Assembly: GCA_034429195.1 (NCBI GenBank)
Contig: DAOUGQ010000012.1
Span: 62,001-126,000 of the forward strand
DNA from: UBA4782 sp034429195
Lineage (GTDB): Bacteria; Chloroflexota; Anaerolineae; Anaerolineales; Anaerolineaceae
Direction of reading: 5' to 3'
Length of the DNA stretch: 64,000 nucleotides
Under the pieces are notes generated by a model, which worked only from the letters and a program-made list of their open reading frames with translations, did no database searches and was not told the origin of the DNA. The translations under genes and the position numbers were made by a program. Every line of letters begins with the position of its first letter. The stretch's first letter is position 1. Shown piece after piece: positions 18,546-27,218 of the stretch.

Positions 18546-19196
18546 ATGATGCTGCAAGAGTTAAGACAAGAAGTATATAAATGTAATATGATGTTGCCCG
18601 AAAACGATCTGGTAAAAATGACCAGTGGGAATGTCAGCGGGCGTGATCCGAAAACGAATTTCATTGTGATTAAACCCAGTGGTATTCCATACGATTTGTT
18701 GACGCCGGAAAACCTGGTCATCGTAGATATCGATGGGAATATCGTCGAAGGTGAATTGACTCCGTCAATCGACACAGAAACCCATCTGGTTGTCTACCGT
18801 GCGAGACCTGATGTTTTTGGTATGGTACATACACACTCAGCCTATGCAACCAGTTTCGCTGTCTTAGGGCAACCGATTCCACCTGTTACCACAACCTGTG
18901 GTTTGATCGGCGGGGGTGTACCTCTCGGTGGATTTGCCTGTTTTGGTGGTGAGGATATTGGTAAAGAGATAATCAAGAAAATCGGGAGCCATTATTCCAT
19001 CATTATGCAAAACCATGGCGTGTTTACCATTGGTCCAACTGCTTCATACGCCACCAGAGTTGCTGTTGAAGTAGAAGATATGGCAAAAATCGCTCACCTT
19101 GCCATGTTACGAGGAAACCCCGTTGTTCTTACTGATGAGCAAATTGCACTTGTTTCTGGGGGGTATGAAAACAACTATGGGCAAAAGAAAAGATAA
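18546..19196 (+). CDS. Class II aldolase/4-epimerase (AraD/FucA family)
   Basis: A 216-residue class II aldolase/adducin protein. Zinc ligands are the paired histidines of VHTHSAYAT (about 95-97) and the later QNHGVF His. The front has MTSGNVSGRD and KPSG, the phosphate-binding part, and the acidic EGELTPSIDTE stretch carries the catalytic acid. Members either split ketose 1-phosphates into DHAP and an aldehyde (FucA, RhaD) or epimerise pentulose 5-phosphates (AraD). Sequence alone does not decide. In an operon with isomerase and FGGY kinase, cleavage of the phosphorylated ketose is the natural third step. GGAG lies 6 bases before the ATG. Confidence 0.92.
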   Translation: MMLQELRQEVYKCNMMLPENDLVKMTSGNVSGRDPKTNFIVIKPSGIPYDLLTPENLVIVDIDGNIVEGELTPSIDTETHLVVYRARPDVFGMVHTHSAYATSFAVLGQPIPPVTTTCGLIGGGVPLGGFACFGGEDIGKEIIKKIGSHYSIIMQNHGVFTIGPTASYATRVAVEVEDMAKIAHLAMLRGNPVVLTDEQIALVSGGYENNYGQKKR

Positions 19197-19202
19197 TCTG
19201 CG

Positions 19203-20222
19203 ATGAAAGCATTTGTTACTGCACGCATTACTGATAAATGGCTTGATGAATTAAAGAAAAGATTTGAAGTACACCAATCTATGAACTTCAACCGCGGTGA
19301 CCTGTCAGCCGCTGATCTGATCGCCGGACTGCAAGATTGCCAGGTGGCAGTGATCGAAAATGACACGATTACCCGTGAAATACTGGCGCAATGTCCAGGA
19401 TTGAGTGCCATTGTGGATTTTCGCGGAACTGCGTCTAATATCGATATCAGCGCGGCAACTGATTCTGGTGTAATAGTGATAAACACCCCTGGGCGCAATG
19501 CCAATGCTGTCGCTGATCTTACGGTTGGGTTGATGATTGCTTGTGTCAGGCATGTTTATCAAGGAATCGACGCTATCCGTCAGAATCAATGGGTGGAAAA
19601 AGGAACGCGCAGGGTGTATGTGCATTATCAGGGATTTGACCTGGCAGGCAAAACGGTTGGGATATTGGGACTGGGAGCTATTGGAAGGTTGGTGGCAAAA
19701 AGGCTGCTCGGGTTTGAAGTTAACCTTGTGGGGTATGACCCATTTGTTACTTCAGAGGATGCTGCTTCGTTCAATGTCAATTGGATGCCATTGGATGAGG
19801 TTATGAAATGCTCTGATATCATCACTATTCATATTCCCTTGAATGCATCCACAAAGAATATGTTATCTGAACACGAGCTATACTTGATGAAACCTACGGC
19901 TTACCTGATCAATACCGCCAGAGCTGAAATTGTGAATGAACAGGCACTGATCAAATGCCTGGAGGAAAAGAGAATTGCAGGTCTGGCACAGGATGTTTTC
20001 CCTCATGAGCCCATTGGTATCGATCATCCACTGATGAAATTACCCAACGTAATCTGTACCCCACATTTGGGTGGAGCCAGTTGCGATGTGATCGGAAACC
20101 AATCACAGATTGGTATCAGCGATTTGTTTGCATTTTTGGATGGGAGGAAACCGAAGCACTGCATCAATCCCGATGCTATTCCGGCAGCTTTACAAAAACT
20201 AAATAAACCTGTTTCCCGATGA
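19203..20222 (+). CDS. D-isomer-specific 2-hydroxyacid dehydrogenase (PGDH-like)
   Basis: A 339-residue NAD-dependent 2-hydroxyacid dehydrogenase, catalytic domains only, without the ACT domain of serine-pathway SerA. The Rossmann motif is GILGLGAIGRL. The catalytic set shows Arg in NTARAEIV, Glu in the DVFPHEP region and His in TPHLGG. Relatives include phosphoglycerate, glyoxylate and erythronate-phosphate dehydrogenases. It ends the right-hand operon, six bases after the aldolase gene and 26 bases before a terminator. It may process the aldehyde/acid fragment released by the aldolase, but that is inference. Confidence 0.92.
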   Translation: MKAFVTARITDKWLDELKKRFEVHQSMNFNRGDLSAADLIAGLQDCQVAVIENDTITREILAQCPGLSAIVDFRGTASNIDISAATDSGVIVINTPGRNANAVADLTVGLMIACVRHVYQGIDAIRQNQWVEKGTRRVYVHYQGFDLAGKTVGILGLGAIGRLVAKRLLGFEVNLVGYDPFVTSEDAASFNVNWMPLDEVMKCSDIITIHIPLNASTKNMLSEHELYLMKPTAYLINTARAEIVNEQALIKCLEEKRIAGLAQDVFPHEPIGIDHPLMKLPNVICTPHLGGASCDVIGNQSQIGISDLFAFLDGRKPKHCINPDAIPAALQKLNKPVSR

Positions 20223-20248
20223 AACCAGGTTGATTCTCATCTCATTAA

Positions 20249-20280
20249 AGCCCGGCAGTTTCCTGTCGGGCTGATTTTTT
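20249..20280 (+). terminator. Intrinsic terminator of the catabolic operon
   Basis: AGCCCGGCAG and CTGTCGGGCT form a 10-bp stem (one G-U pair) with a 4-base loop followed by GATTTTTT. It marks the end of the unit that starts at 8091. Confidence 0.9.
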
Positions 20281-20367
20281 GATATCTTTGTGCGATTTTT
20301 ATGAGAATTTGATAAAGTATCAAGTAAAATAAATTAAATTCGGCTCAATAATTTTTAATAATACCTC

Positions 20368-21300
20368 ATGAATCTCTTCTTCAATGTCATCCTTATTATT
20401 TGTGGATTAGGTCTCATCTGTCTAATCATTGGATGGTTAATCGCAGAACGTTGGCATCTTTATCTTCCATCCTCGAAAAAATTCATTCCCTGGTTTACAT
20501 TCAATCCAAAAATAGCCGTAAAAAGCCTGCTGACATATATTTACCATCGTTGGCCAAAGGTCATTCAGGGGGTATTGATCAATGTCATTCATCCCTATCT
20601 CAACGGTCCAATCAAACGATATGTGCGAGAGCATTATCATGGTAAAGTACTCACCCAGGAATTGGCAGAAGCCGTAATCAATCTGGACCATGAAATTCCG
20701 CTGCAGGACCTTGGGCAACATATTATTCCCTACTCGATGGCAAGAGACCTTGTATTACAGCTTCCGCTGGATATTGTGGCATATGAATGTGGTTGCCGTT
20801 CATCCCGTCCAAAACATTGCGAACCCACCCAGGTCTGCATGCTTATTGGAAAACCTTTTACCGATTTCGCTCTGGAACATCACCCTAAACATAGCAAACG
20901 GTTGAGCCGGGAAGAAGCCATTCAATTATTGCGCGATGAGCATGAACGGGGGCATGTGCACAGCGCGTTTTTTAAAGAAGACCGGATGAATCGCTTTTAT
21001 GTCATCTGCAATTGTTGTACCTGCTGCTGTGGAGGATTGGAAGCAATGGTGAAATACCACAATCCGATGATCGCTTCTTCGGGATTTGTGGCTCATGTGG
21101 ATGTTAACACATGTATTGCCTGTGGGGTTTGTGCTGAAAGTTGTCCCACTGGCGCGCTTACTGTTCATTCAGAAGCAGTAGTGGAATGGGAGAAATGCAT
21201 CGGCTGCGGAATTTGTGTAGATAGATGCACACAAGGTGTAATTGAGTTACTTCAAGATGTACGTAAGGGAATCCCCCTGAATGTTGCAGATATAAAATAA
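20368..21300 (+). CDS. Membrane-anchored 4Fe-4S ferredoxin-type protein
   Basis: A 310-residue protein with one N-terminal membrane segment (about 3-27), a central part with clustered cysteines (CGCRSSRPKHCEPTQVC near 136-152 and CNCCTCCCGG near 217) and a C-terminal bacterial ferredoxin domain with CIACGVCAESCP and CIGCGICVDRC, which should hold two 4Fe-4S clusters. The central cysteines may bind a further metal centre. An electron-transfer role at the membrane is likely, but the partner is unknown and no reductase genes are adjacent. No clear ribosome site before the ATG. Confidence 0.85.
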   Translation: MNLFFNVILIICGLGLICLIIGWLIAERWHLYLPSSKKFIPWFTFNPKIAVKSLLTYIYHRWPKVIQGVLINVIHPYLNGPIKRYVREHYHGKVLTQELAEAVINLDHEIPLQDLGQHIIPYSMARDLVLQLPLDIVAYECGCRSSRPKHCEPTQVCMLIGKPFTDFALEHHPKHSKRLSREEAIQLLRDEHERGHVHSAFFKEDRMNRFYVICNCCTCCCGGLEAMVKYHNPMIASSGFVAHVDVNTCIACGVCAESCPTGALTVHSEAVVEWEKCIGCGICVDRCTQGVIELLQDVRKGIPLNVADIK

Positions 21301-21372
21301 ACTTGTTCCACCAGATAAAAAATGGCGTAAGATAAAGTATGAAGTCCAATTTCATTTTATGAGGAGGATGAA

Positions 21373-21804
21373 ATGCTGAAAGAATTTAAAGAATTCGTAA
21401 TGCGCGGGAATGTTCTCGACCTTGCCATTGGCGTGATCATTGGCGGTGCGTTTGGGAAAATCGTTTCATCTTTGGTTAATGATGTAATCATGCCACCTAT
21501 CGGTTTACTCTTAGGGAAAGTAGATTTTTCAAACCTCTTCATCAATCTCTCTGGCACACAATATGATACTCTTGCTGCCGCACAGGCAGCAGGTGCACCT
21601 ACTCTAAATTACGGGGTGTTTTTAAATACAATCATCGAGTTCTTGATCATTGCCCTGGTGATCTTTTTGATGGTTCGGCAAATTAACAAGCTCTTTAAAC
21701 CAAAAGTTGTTCCGGCTGAACCAACAACAAAAATCTGCCCATTTTGCCAGACAGAAATTCCTATCAAGGCTGTACGCTGCCCACATTGCACATCGGAGTT
21801 GTGA
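21373..21804 (+). CDS. mscL: Large-conductance mechanosensitive channel with C-terminal zinc ribbon
   Basis: MscL is a pentameric pore that opens under membrane tension and protects cells from osmotic downshock. The first 105 residues match the family: amphipathic start LKEFKEFVMRGNVLDLAIG, first membrane helix about 15-43, extracellular loop, second helix about 82-100. In place of the usual C-terminal helical bundle, the protein ends in a zinc ribbon with Cys122, Cys125, Cys136 and Cys139 (CPFC...CPHC). A GAGGAGG site precedes the ATG. A six-base gap to the next gene suggests co-transcription. Confidence 0.93.
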   Translation: MLKEFKEFVMRGNVLDLAIGVIIGGAFGKIVSSLVNDVIMPPIGLLLGKVDFSNLFINLSGTQYDTLAAAQAAGAPTLNYGVFLNTIIEFLIIALVIFLMVRQINKLFKPKVVPAEPTTKICPFCQTEIPIKAVRCPHCTSEL

Positions 21805-21810
21805 TTTTTC

Positions 21811-22503
21811 ATGGATACCTGGACAATTCTCTGGATCATTCTCGTAATTCTGGTAATAGGTAGCTTTACGATTCTCATCATTTTCAATAATCGTCGATCT
21901 GCATTAGAAAAAGGACTCAAAGAAGCGATCAGGCAGGCTGGTTGGAAGATGCGTGATGACTTGATTACTGGAAAAGATAATCATGGCAACAGTTGGCAGA
22001 TGAGCTTTAACGGTGAGGGAATCAATTGTGCGCTTCACTGGACAACCACATCTGTTCATCTTCGAAAGGGAGCATTTGTGATCATGCCTGCAGCATCGGC
22101 GGATATTTTTACTGGTCCAAATCGCCGGTTGGTTTATCGGCTTACCGGAACTGGTAAGAACTGGTTGGAAGATGGGATGAAAACGTTGCAGCTCGCGACA
22201 TCCAGAGGAAATACATTGGTGTTGGGTTCAGATGATTTTCGAAAGCGATTCAGTATCTATGGATTTAACGAGGGAGATGTTAATGGATTGATAACTCCTG
22301 AGATCGAGGTGATGCTATCGAATTTCCCCAATTCACCAGGTCAACCACCTGCGCCGGTGTATGTGTTCTTAAACCGCACATCGCTTCAGGTATACGCTGA
22401 ACCTGCAGAGCACAGCATGGATCAATTTACCCACATGGTGATGTTGGGAAATGCTTTAGCACAAAAGATAGCAGAAATTCCTGAAGAGAATATCCAATCC
22501 TGA
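21811..22503 (+). CDS. Hypothetical protein with N-terminal membrane segment
   Basis: 230 residues. A membrane helix covers about 3-26 (TILWIILVILVIGSFTILII) and the rest is a soluble domain of mixed alpha/beta character with no motif I recognise. The phrase ASADIFTGPNRRLVYRLTGTG looks like a beta-rich core. It follows mscL by six bases and precedes a terminator, so the two may share a transcript. No function can be assigned. Confidence 0.75.
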   Translation: MDTWTILWIILVILVIGSFTILIIFNNRRSALEKGLKEAIRQAGWKMRDDLITGKDNHGNSWQMSFNGEGINCALHWTTTSVHLRKGAFVIMPAASADIFTGPNRRLVYRLTGTGKNWLEDGMKTLQLATSRGNTLVLGSDDFRKRFSIYGFNEGDVNGLITPEIEVMLSNFPNSPGQPPAPVYVFLNRTSLQVYAEPAEHSMDQFTHMVMLGNALAQKIAEIPEENIQS

Positions 22504-22529
22504 AGAACGAATATTACTATTACCGATAG

Positions 22530-22565
22530 ACAGACCAGATGAATTGCATCATGGTCTGTTTGTTA
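22530..22565 (+). terminator. Intrinsic terminator after the mscL unit
   Basis: ACAGACCA-GATG pairs with CATC-TGGTCTGT across a 5-base loop with one bulged base, followed by TTGTT. Moderate T tract. Confidence 0.65.
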
Positions 22566-22735
22566 AACAACGGGATGGCATCATTCCTGAAAAATCGAAA
22601 CCATCGATTTTCGTAAGAATGCAAAATTTGGCAGCAAAATTAAGGAAGGTGTAATATATTCATATATTGGCTTATCCACCCGTTCTATTCAGGTGGCATT
22701 AGATACCCTCATTAAAATCATTTCTTGGAGGTCAA

Positions 22736-24028
22736 ATGCCAACAAATAACGAAATATTAGCAGTAATTTTGGGCGGTGGTCGCGGTGCACGTCTGTATCC
22801 ACTTACACAACAGCGTTCGAAACCAGCGGTACCAATAGCTGGAAAATACCGATTGATCGATATTCCCATCAGCAATTGTATTAATTCGGAAATTTATCGA
22901 ATAGCGGTACTGACACAATTTAATTCGGTATCATTGCACCGTCACATATCGCGCACTTACCAGTTTGATAACTTTCATACAGGTTGGGTGCAGATCTGGG
23001 CAGCAGAACAGACGATAGAAACGACTGATTGGTATCAAGGAACAGCGGATGCAGTTCGAAAACAATTCTTTGAGATCCGCTCTACACGTGCTAAATATGT
23101 GCTTATTCTAGCGGGAGACCATCTTTACCGCATGGATTATGCTGCGATGGCGCAATTCCATTGGGATAATCAAGCAGATATTACCGTTGCTGTTCAACCC
23201 GTACACGCAAAGGATGCTGATCGCTTTGGCATTCTCAAGCGTGATCCATCCATGCAGATAGTCCAATTTGCCGAGAAACCTAAAGACACCAAATTGCTAA
23301 AGAAGATGGTCAGCAGGGATGAACCAGAGAGACCTTATCTTGGATCAATGGGCATCTACCTCTTCAATATTGACGTATTGGAAGAGCTCTTGTTGCGAAA
23401 AGATTTCGAAGACTTTGGCAACCATGTGATACCGCATGCCATTCACCACCACAAAGTCTGTGGATTCGATTTCGATGGCTTTTGGGAAGATATTGGAACT
23501 ATTCGTTCATTTTATGAAACAAACTTACAACTGACTATGCCAAATCCGCCTTTTAACTTATTTGATGATAAACGCCCCATTTACACACATCCACGCTACT
23601 TACCTGGTTCTACTATCGAAGATAGCCAGTTGGAGAATGTGCTGTTATCAGAAGGTTGCTGTCTTAAAAATGCAGATGTGCGCCACTCGATCGTCGGGCT
23701 GCGTAGCCAGATCGGCAGCGGGGTAAGAGTTGAAGATAGTATCCTCATGGGTGCTGATTACCTGCAATCTACCGATGGAAAAGAAAGGGAAGATTTCATA
23801 CCCATTGGAATTGGCGACGGTTCACTTATTAAAGGAGCTATTGTTGACAAAAATGCCCGGATAGGGAGGGCGGTAACGATTTTACCTTTCCCCCGCGGAA
23901 CAGATATGGATGGAGTGAACTGGTATGTAAGGGATGGGATCGTTGTCATTCCCAAAAATGCTGTGATCCAGAATGGAACTTATATTGGGCCTGAGCGTAA
24001 ACTTCCAGAGGTTCAGACTCCTGGCTGA
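22736..24028 (+). CDS. glgC: Glucose-1-phosphate adenylyltransferase
   Basis: GlgC makes ADP-glucose from ATP and glucose 1-phosphate, the committed step of bacterial glycogen synthesis. The 430 residues fit the family. The N-terminal nucleotidyltransferase has VILGGGRGARLYPLT, RSKPAVPIAGKYRLIDIPIS and AGDHLYRMDY, substrate residues lie in GSMGIYLF, and the C-terminal left-handed beta-helix has the VDKNARIG turns. GGAGG lies before the ATG. It stands alone; no glgA or glgB is in this window. Confidence 0.96.
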   Translation: MPTNNEILAVILGGGRGARLYPLTQQRSKPAVPIAGKYRLIDIPISNCINSEIYRIAVLTQFNSVSLHRHISRTYQFDNFHTGWVQIWAAEQTIETTDWYQGTADAVRKQFFEIRSTRAKYVLILAGDHLYRMDYAAMAQFHWDNQADITVAVQPVHAKDADRFGILKRDPSMQIVQFAEKPKDTKLLKKMVSRDEPERPYLGSMGIYLFNIDVLEELLLRKDFEDFGNHVIPHAIHHHKVCGFDFDGFWEDIGTIRSFYETNLQLTMPNPPFNLFDDKRPIYTHPRYLPGSTIEDSQLENVLLSEGCCLKNADVRHSIVGLRSQIGSGVRVEDSILMGADYLQSTDGKEREDFIPIGIGDGSLIKGAIVDKNARIGRAVTILPFPRGTDMDGVNWYVRDGIVVIPKNAVIQNGTYIGPERKLPEVQTPG

Positions 24029-24131
24029 TTGTTAGTATGTCATCGTGAACAAAGTAGCAGGGTGTGAAGGTAACTCACAACAAGAGATAACCACATTTTG
24101 ATGAATCAGGCTCGCAACAGTGAGTTATTTG

Positions 24132-24237
24132 ACCACAAGACGCAAAAAGAGCGCGAAGAACGACAATAGATTATTGTATTCTTCACGCCTTTTGCTTTTA
24201 TTAGAATATTTGTGTTTGTTTGTGAATTTAGTGGTTA
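24132..24237. repeat. Long imperfect inverted repeat, intergenic-palindrome type
   Basis: The left arm from 24132 (ACCACAAGACGCAAAAAGAG, then GCGCGAAGAA and ACAATA) is mirrored from 24172 (TATTGT, TTCTTCACGC, CTTTTGC) and ends near GTGGTTA at 24231. It resembles the degenerate palindromes with GACGCAAAG/CGCGAAG words seen between genes in many environmental genomes. It lies at the end of both glgC and the mannosidase and may act as a shared terminator. Confidence 0.5.
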
Positions 24238-27062
24238 CTAATCCTCAATGAGATCACCTTATGTGGAGCAGCATCGAAGGAAACACTATCTCCTGAAAAT
24301 GCTGGCGCTTTCTCCTGAAGTTCTTCTGCAAGAGAAGTAAAGAGGACTTCTTTTACCGGAATGAGAAAATGGATTTTACATTTCAATAGTCCATCTGTTA
24401 GATTAACCCCTCGTAAGACCCAACCCTTTCCATCCTCAGAGGGCTTGATGGCTGTGATATAGAAGGCATCTGGTTCAACCTGGATGAAGCTACTGGTTGA
24501 TCCTATCGATCCTTCATGTTGCTGGCTGATGACCCCAAACATGGGTGTATTGAAGCCATATCCTTCTGCCATAGCTTGATCCCATTTTCCTGCGTGGGGA
24601 ATCAAAGAATATGCGAATATATGGCTACCATGCATCTGAGCGCCTGGGGTGGCAAGCATCGGTCCGGCATGACCTTTGCGGGTGGAGAAATCATCGCGTG
24701 AGATCCATCCCACACAGCGTAAAAGTGTTAAAGCTGCTTCAAGATTTCCATTTTCCTGATACAGTATTGCTACCTCTGGTAACCCCCGCACAGCCAGCAT
24801 CAATCCATTATTTCCATCGGTAAGGTCAGTGAAAGCGCGTTGCGGAGCTTCGGGGCGGCGCTGTTCGATCCAATCCGATTCCATTTTCGGGGGTAATACC
24901 GGACGTTCGACGATCTCAAAATGCCCATCATAAAATGCAGTGGATGCAGTGAAAGGTACAGGAAAATGCACACGAACCCGGTGATCACTGGCATGTTGGG
25001 TGATGGTGGTTTCAAAATCAAGCCTTGAGATACCCGGATAGAGAGAAACCCGGGAGATGATTTCCATAGGGAGTAATGAGTCAGAGCGACTTTTGCGATC
25101 TGAGGATGCGCTTTTGGGAATTTGCATAATCCAATGAAGCTGTAATTCGTCATGGTCAGGATACGAGACTTTAGTGGCGTGTTTAAACGAAAGGTGCGAG
25201 TTGATCAATGGATCATTTTCTGGGGGAGCATAGTTGTATTCATCACCAACATCTCCGCCATCGGTGAAGAAATGCAGATGAGGGTATCTACTGCCTGTTG
25301 TAAGATCTATCAATGTCAGGGTGCCATTTTGAGGATTGACTTCTATTCTAAGAGTTTCATTTTCCATCCAAAGCGAATCAATAACTTTCACTGTAGAAGT
25401 AGAGATTGCTTTCAACCCAAATACTTTTTGTCCAAAGCCAGGAACCTGTGGAGCAATAAATTGAATTTCTGCCTGATTTGCTGTGTGTGCATGAATGGAA
25501 AACTGAGAAATCGTGTCATCAGCAAGAAGACACTGTATCATGGATAATCCTTCTGCCACAGCCTGAGGTTTTGAGGGCTTTTCTTGAAGCATCTCAACAT
25601 CGATGATGCCTGTTTTTCCTTCTTTACGTACACCTATCGCCTGAAGACCATACCCTCCATTGTTCCCCTGAAGGCTCGGGATCAGTTCTTCCAGCCCACT
25701 TCGATCGACTTCATAATGTGCGATTGTCAGGTTTTCCTGTTTTAAAATACTGCAAGGAATTACTTTTCCATCAGAATCTAATACTTCAATTGCCTGTACT
25801 GCGGGAGGAAGATAGATGCTCGCATTAACCACATCCGTCCGGTTGTATTGCAGCGGATTGAATATAATAAGACTGGCAAAGCAATTTTTGTCCAGCAAAC
25901 GAGTGTCAATCTTTTGAGAAATAACCCTCAGATTATGGTTGATAATATTCATTCCAACCTGTTCAACCTTTGTAAAGCGAGTGCGCATTTCCTCATGCAC
26001 TGCATCGATAGAGCATCCACAGATGGAATCATGGGGATGATTCTGAATAAGCAAACGCCAGGCATATCTCAGGTACCCGTTGGAGAAAGCAGTGAATTTT
26101 TCTTCTGGCTGGAATAAAACTGCAAAAACAGAAGTGGGTTCAGCCCATCTTTCTAATAGATTCTCACATAATGCGTTTTGTTGCTTGATCCACATGCGGG
26201 TGCTCAACACACCTGGTAGCAAGTTAATATAAGGCGAGGTTCGTAATTCACCATGAATGACAGGAATTTGCTCTTCCAGATTGTTTTTTTTGAACCACTC
26301 GCGTGCTGCTTGAATGTAGGCAGGGAGATTGGAATGGATGAGGTGAATATCATCAATCGGGTGGTTTTGAAATTGTTTTACTGCTTCAGAAGTGCGTGCA
26401 TCCGGCATCTGATGATCGGTACCAAACATCAATAAACGATGGGGTGCCACTGTATAAGGTGCCAGAGCTGCTTCTTTCTCTTGAATTTTGGCGGAAAAGC
26501 CTTCTATACCATTAGTCAGTATATCCCAGGCATTTGAATAGCTTTCTCGGAGATTACTCAGGAATACTTGCGAACCATCTGGTGATTCCCAAAACAACTC
26601 GCTAGAGGCTGGCTGCATCCCTCTCCATAAGCAAGCTGCATCGATCCCAAAGCCCTGCAGAATTTGTGGCATTTGTCCAATATGCCCAAATGGATCAGGG
26701 ATATATCCCACTGGCATCATTTTTCCATACTGTTTGCAAATATTCCTCCCAATCAGCAGGTTACGGATGGTTGCTTCGGGGCTGACCAGGAATTCATCTG
26801 GCAGAATATACCAGGGGCCGATCTGAATGCGACCATCTCGTATCCATTGGTTTAGCTTACCTTCATTCTCCGGACGAATTTGCAGGTAATCTTCCAGTAC
26901 GATTGTCTGTCCGTCCAACATGAAACAGTGGTAGTCAGGATCGTTGTCGAGAATATTCAGCAGACTGTCGATCAGGGTAACCAATCGAAAGCGGAAATCT
27001 TCAAAGGAGCGATACCATTCTCTATCCCAATGGGTATGTGGAACAAGGTGTAATGTGGGCAT
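24228..27062 (-). CDS. GH38 alpha-mannosidase
   Basis: A 944-residue glycoside hydrolase of family 38, removing alpha-mannosyl residues from oligosaccharides or mannosylglycerate-type solutes with zinc. The N-terminal catalytic domain opens with HTHWDREWY, the zinc-binding motif, and has the nucleophile in IPDPFGH (about 118-124) and HPHDSICGCSID later (another zinc ligand). A middle three-helix domain and long C-terminal beta domains follow. No signal peptide, so it acts in the cytoplasm. GGAAGGATGA precedes the start. It stands alone on the minus strand without a dedicated transporter nearby. Confidence 0.95.
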   Translation of the reverse strand: MPTLHLVPHTHWDREWYRSFEDFRFRLVTLIDSLLNILDNDPDYHCFMLDGQTIVLEDYLQIRPENEGKLNQWIRDGRIQIGPWYILPDEFLVSPEATIRNLLIGRNICKQYGKMMPVGYIPDPFGHIGQMPQILQGFGIDAACLWRGMQPASSELFWESPDGSQVFLSNLRESYSNAWDILTNGIEGFSAKIQEKEAALAPYTVAPHRLLMFGTDHQMPDARTSEAVKQFQNHPIDDIHLIHSNLPAYIQAAREWFKKNNLEEQIPVIHGELRTSPYINLLPGVLSTRMWIKQQNALCENLLERWAEPTSVFAVLFQPEEKFTAFSNGYLRYAWRLLIQNHPHDSICGCSIDAVHEEMRTRFTKVEQVGMNIINHNLRVISQKIDTRLLDKNCFASLIIFNPLQYNRTDVVNASIYLPPAVQAIEVLDSDGKVIPCSILKQENLTIAHYEVDRSGLEELIPSLQGNNGGYGLQAIGVRKEGKTGIIDVEMLQEKPSKPQAVAEGLSMIQCLLADDTISQFSIHAHTANQAEIQFIAPQVPGFGQKVFGLKAISTSTVKVIDSLWMENETLRIEVNPQNGTLTLIDLTTGSRYPHLHFFTDGGDVGDEYNYAPPENDPLINSHLSFKHATKVSYPDHDELQLHWIMQIPKSASSDRKSRSDSLLPMEIISRVSLYPGISRLDFETTITQHASDHRVRVHFPVPFTASTAFYDGHFEIVERPVLPPKMESDWIEQRRPEAPQRAFTDLTDGNNGLMLAVRGLPEVAILYQENGNLEAALTLLRCVGWISRDDFSTRKGHAGPMLATPGAQMHGSHIFAYSLIPHAGKWDQAMAEGYGFNTPMFGVISQQHEGSIGSTSSFIQVEPDAFYITAIKPSEDGKGWVLRGVNLTDGLLKCKIHFLIPVKEVLFTSLAEELQEKAPAFSGDSVSFDAAPHKVISLRISNH

Positions 27063-27200
27063 TCATCCTTCCCTTTCAACAGTTAAATGGGATATACAGT
27101 TTTTATTGTAAGCGAAAAAAAGTATTTTCGTATTAACCAACGCAGGTGAGAAATGAGCTAGATGGATAGAAGAAATTTGACAAAACTGAACACGCTTCAA

Positions 27201-27209
27201 TGTTATAAT
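27201..27209 (+). promoter_or_regulatory. Extended -10 promoter of the LysM gene
   Basis: TGTTATAAT is a consensus extended -10 element. It ends 9 bases before the ATG at 27219, and no ribosome site fits between, implying a leader of at most a few bases. Confidence 0.65.
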
Positions 27210-27218
27210 TTTATAGAT

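Noticed and set aside
8146..20222. Autoinducer-2 (lsr) uptake and processing operon
   Set aside because: A SorC regulator, FGGY kinase and ABC importer recall lsr, but the importer is of the Liv type, no LsrF/LsrG-type gene is present, and isomerase, aldolase and PLP enzyme do not fit.
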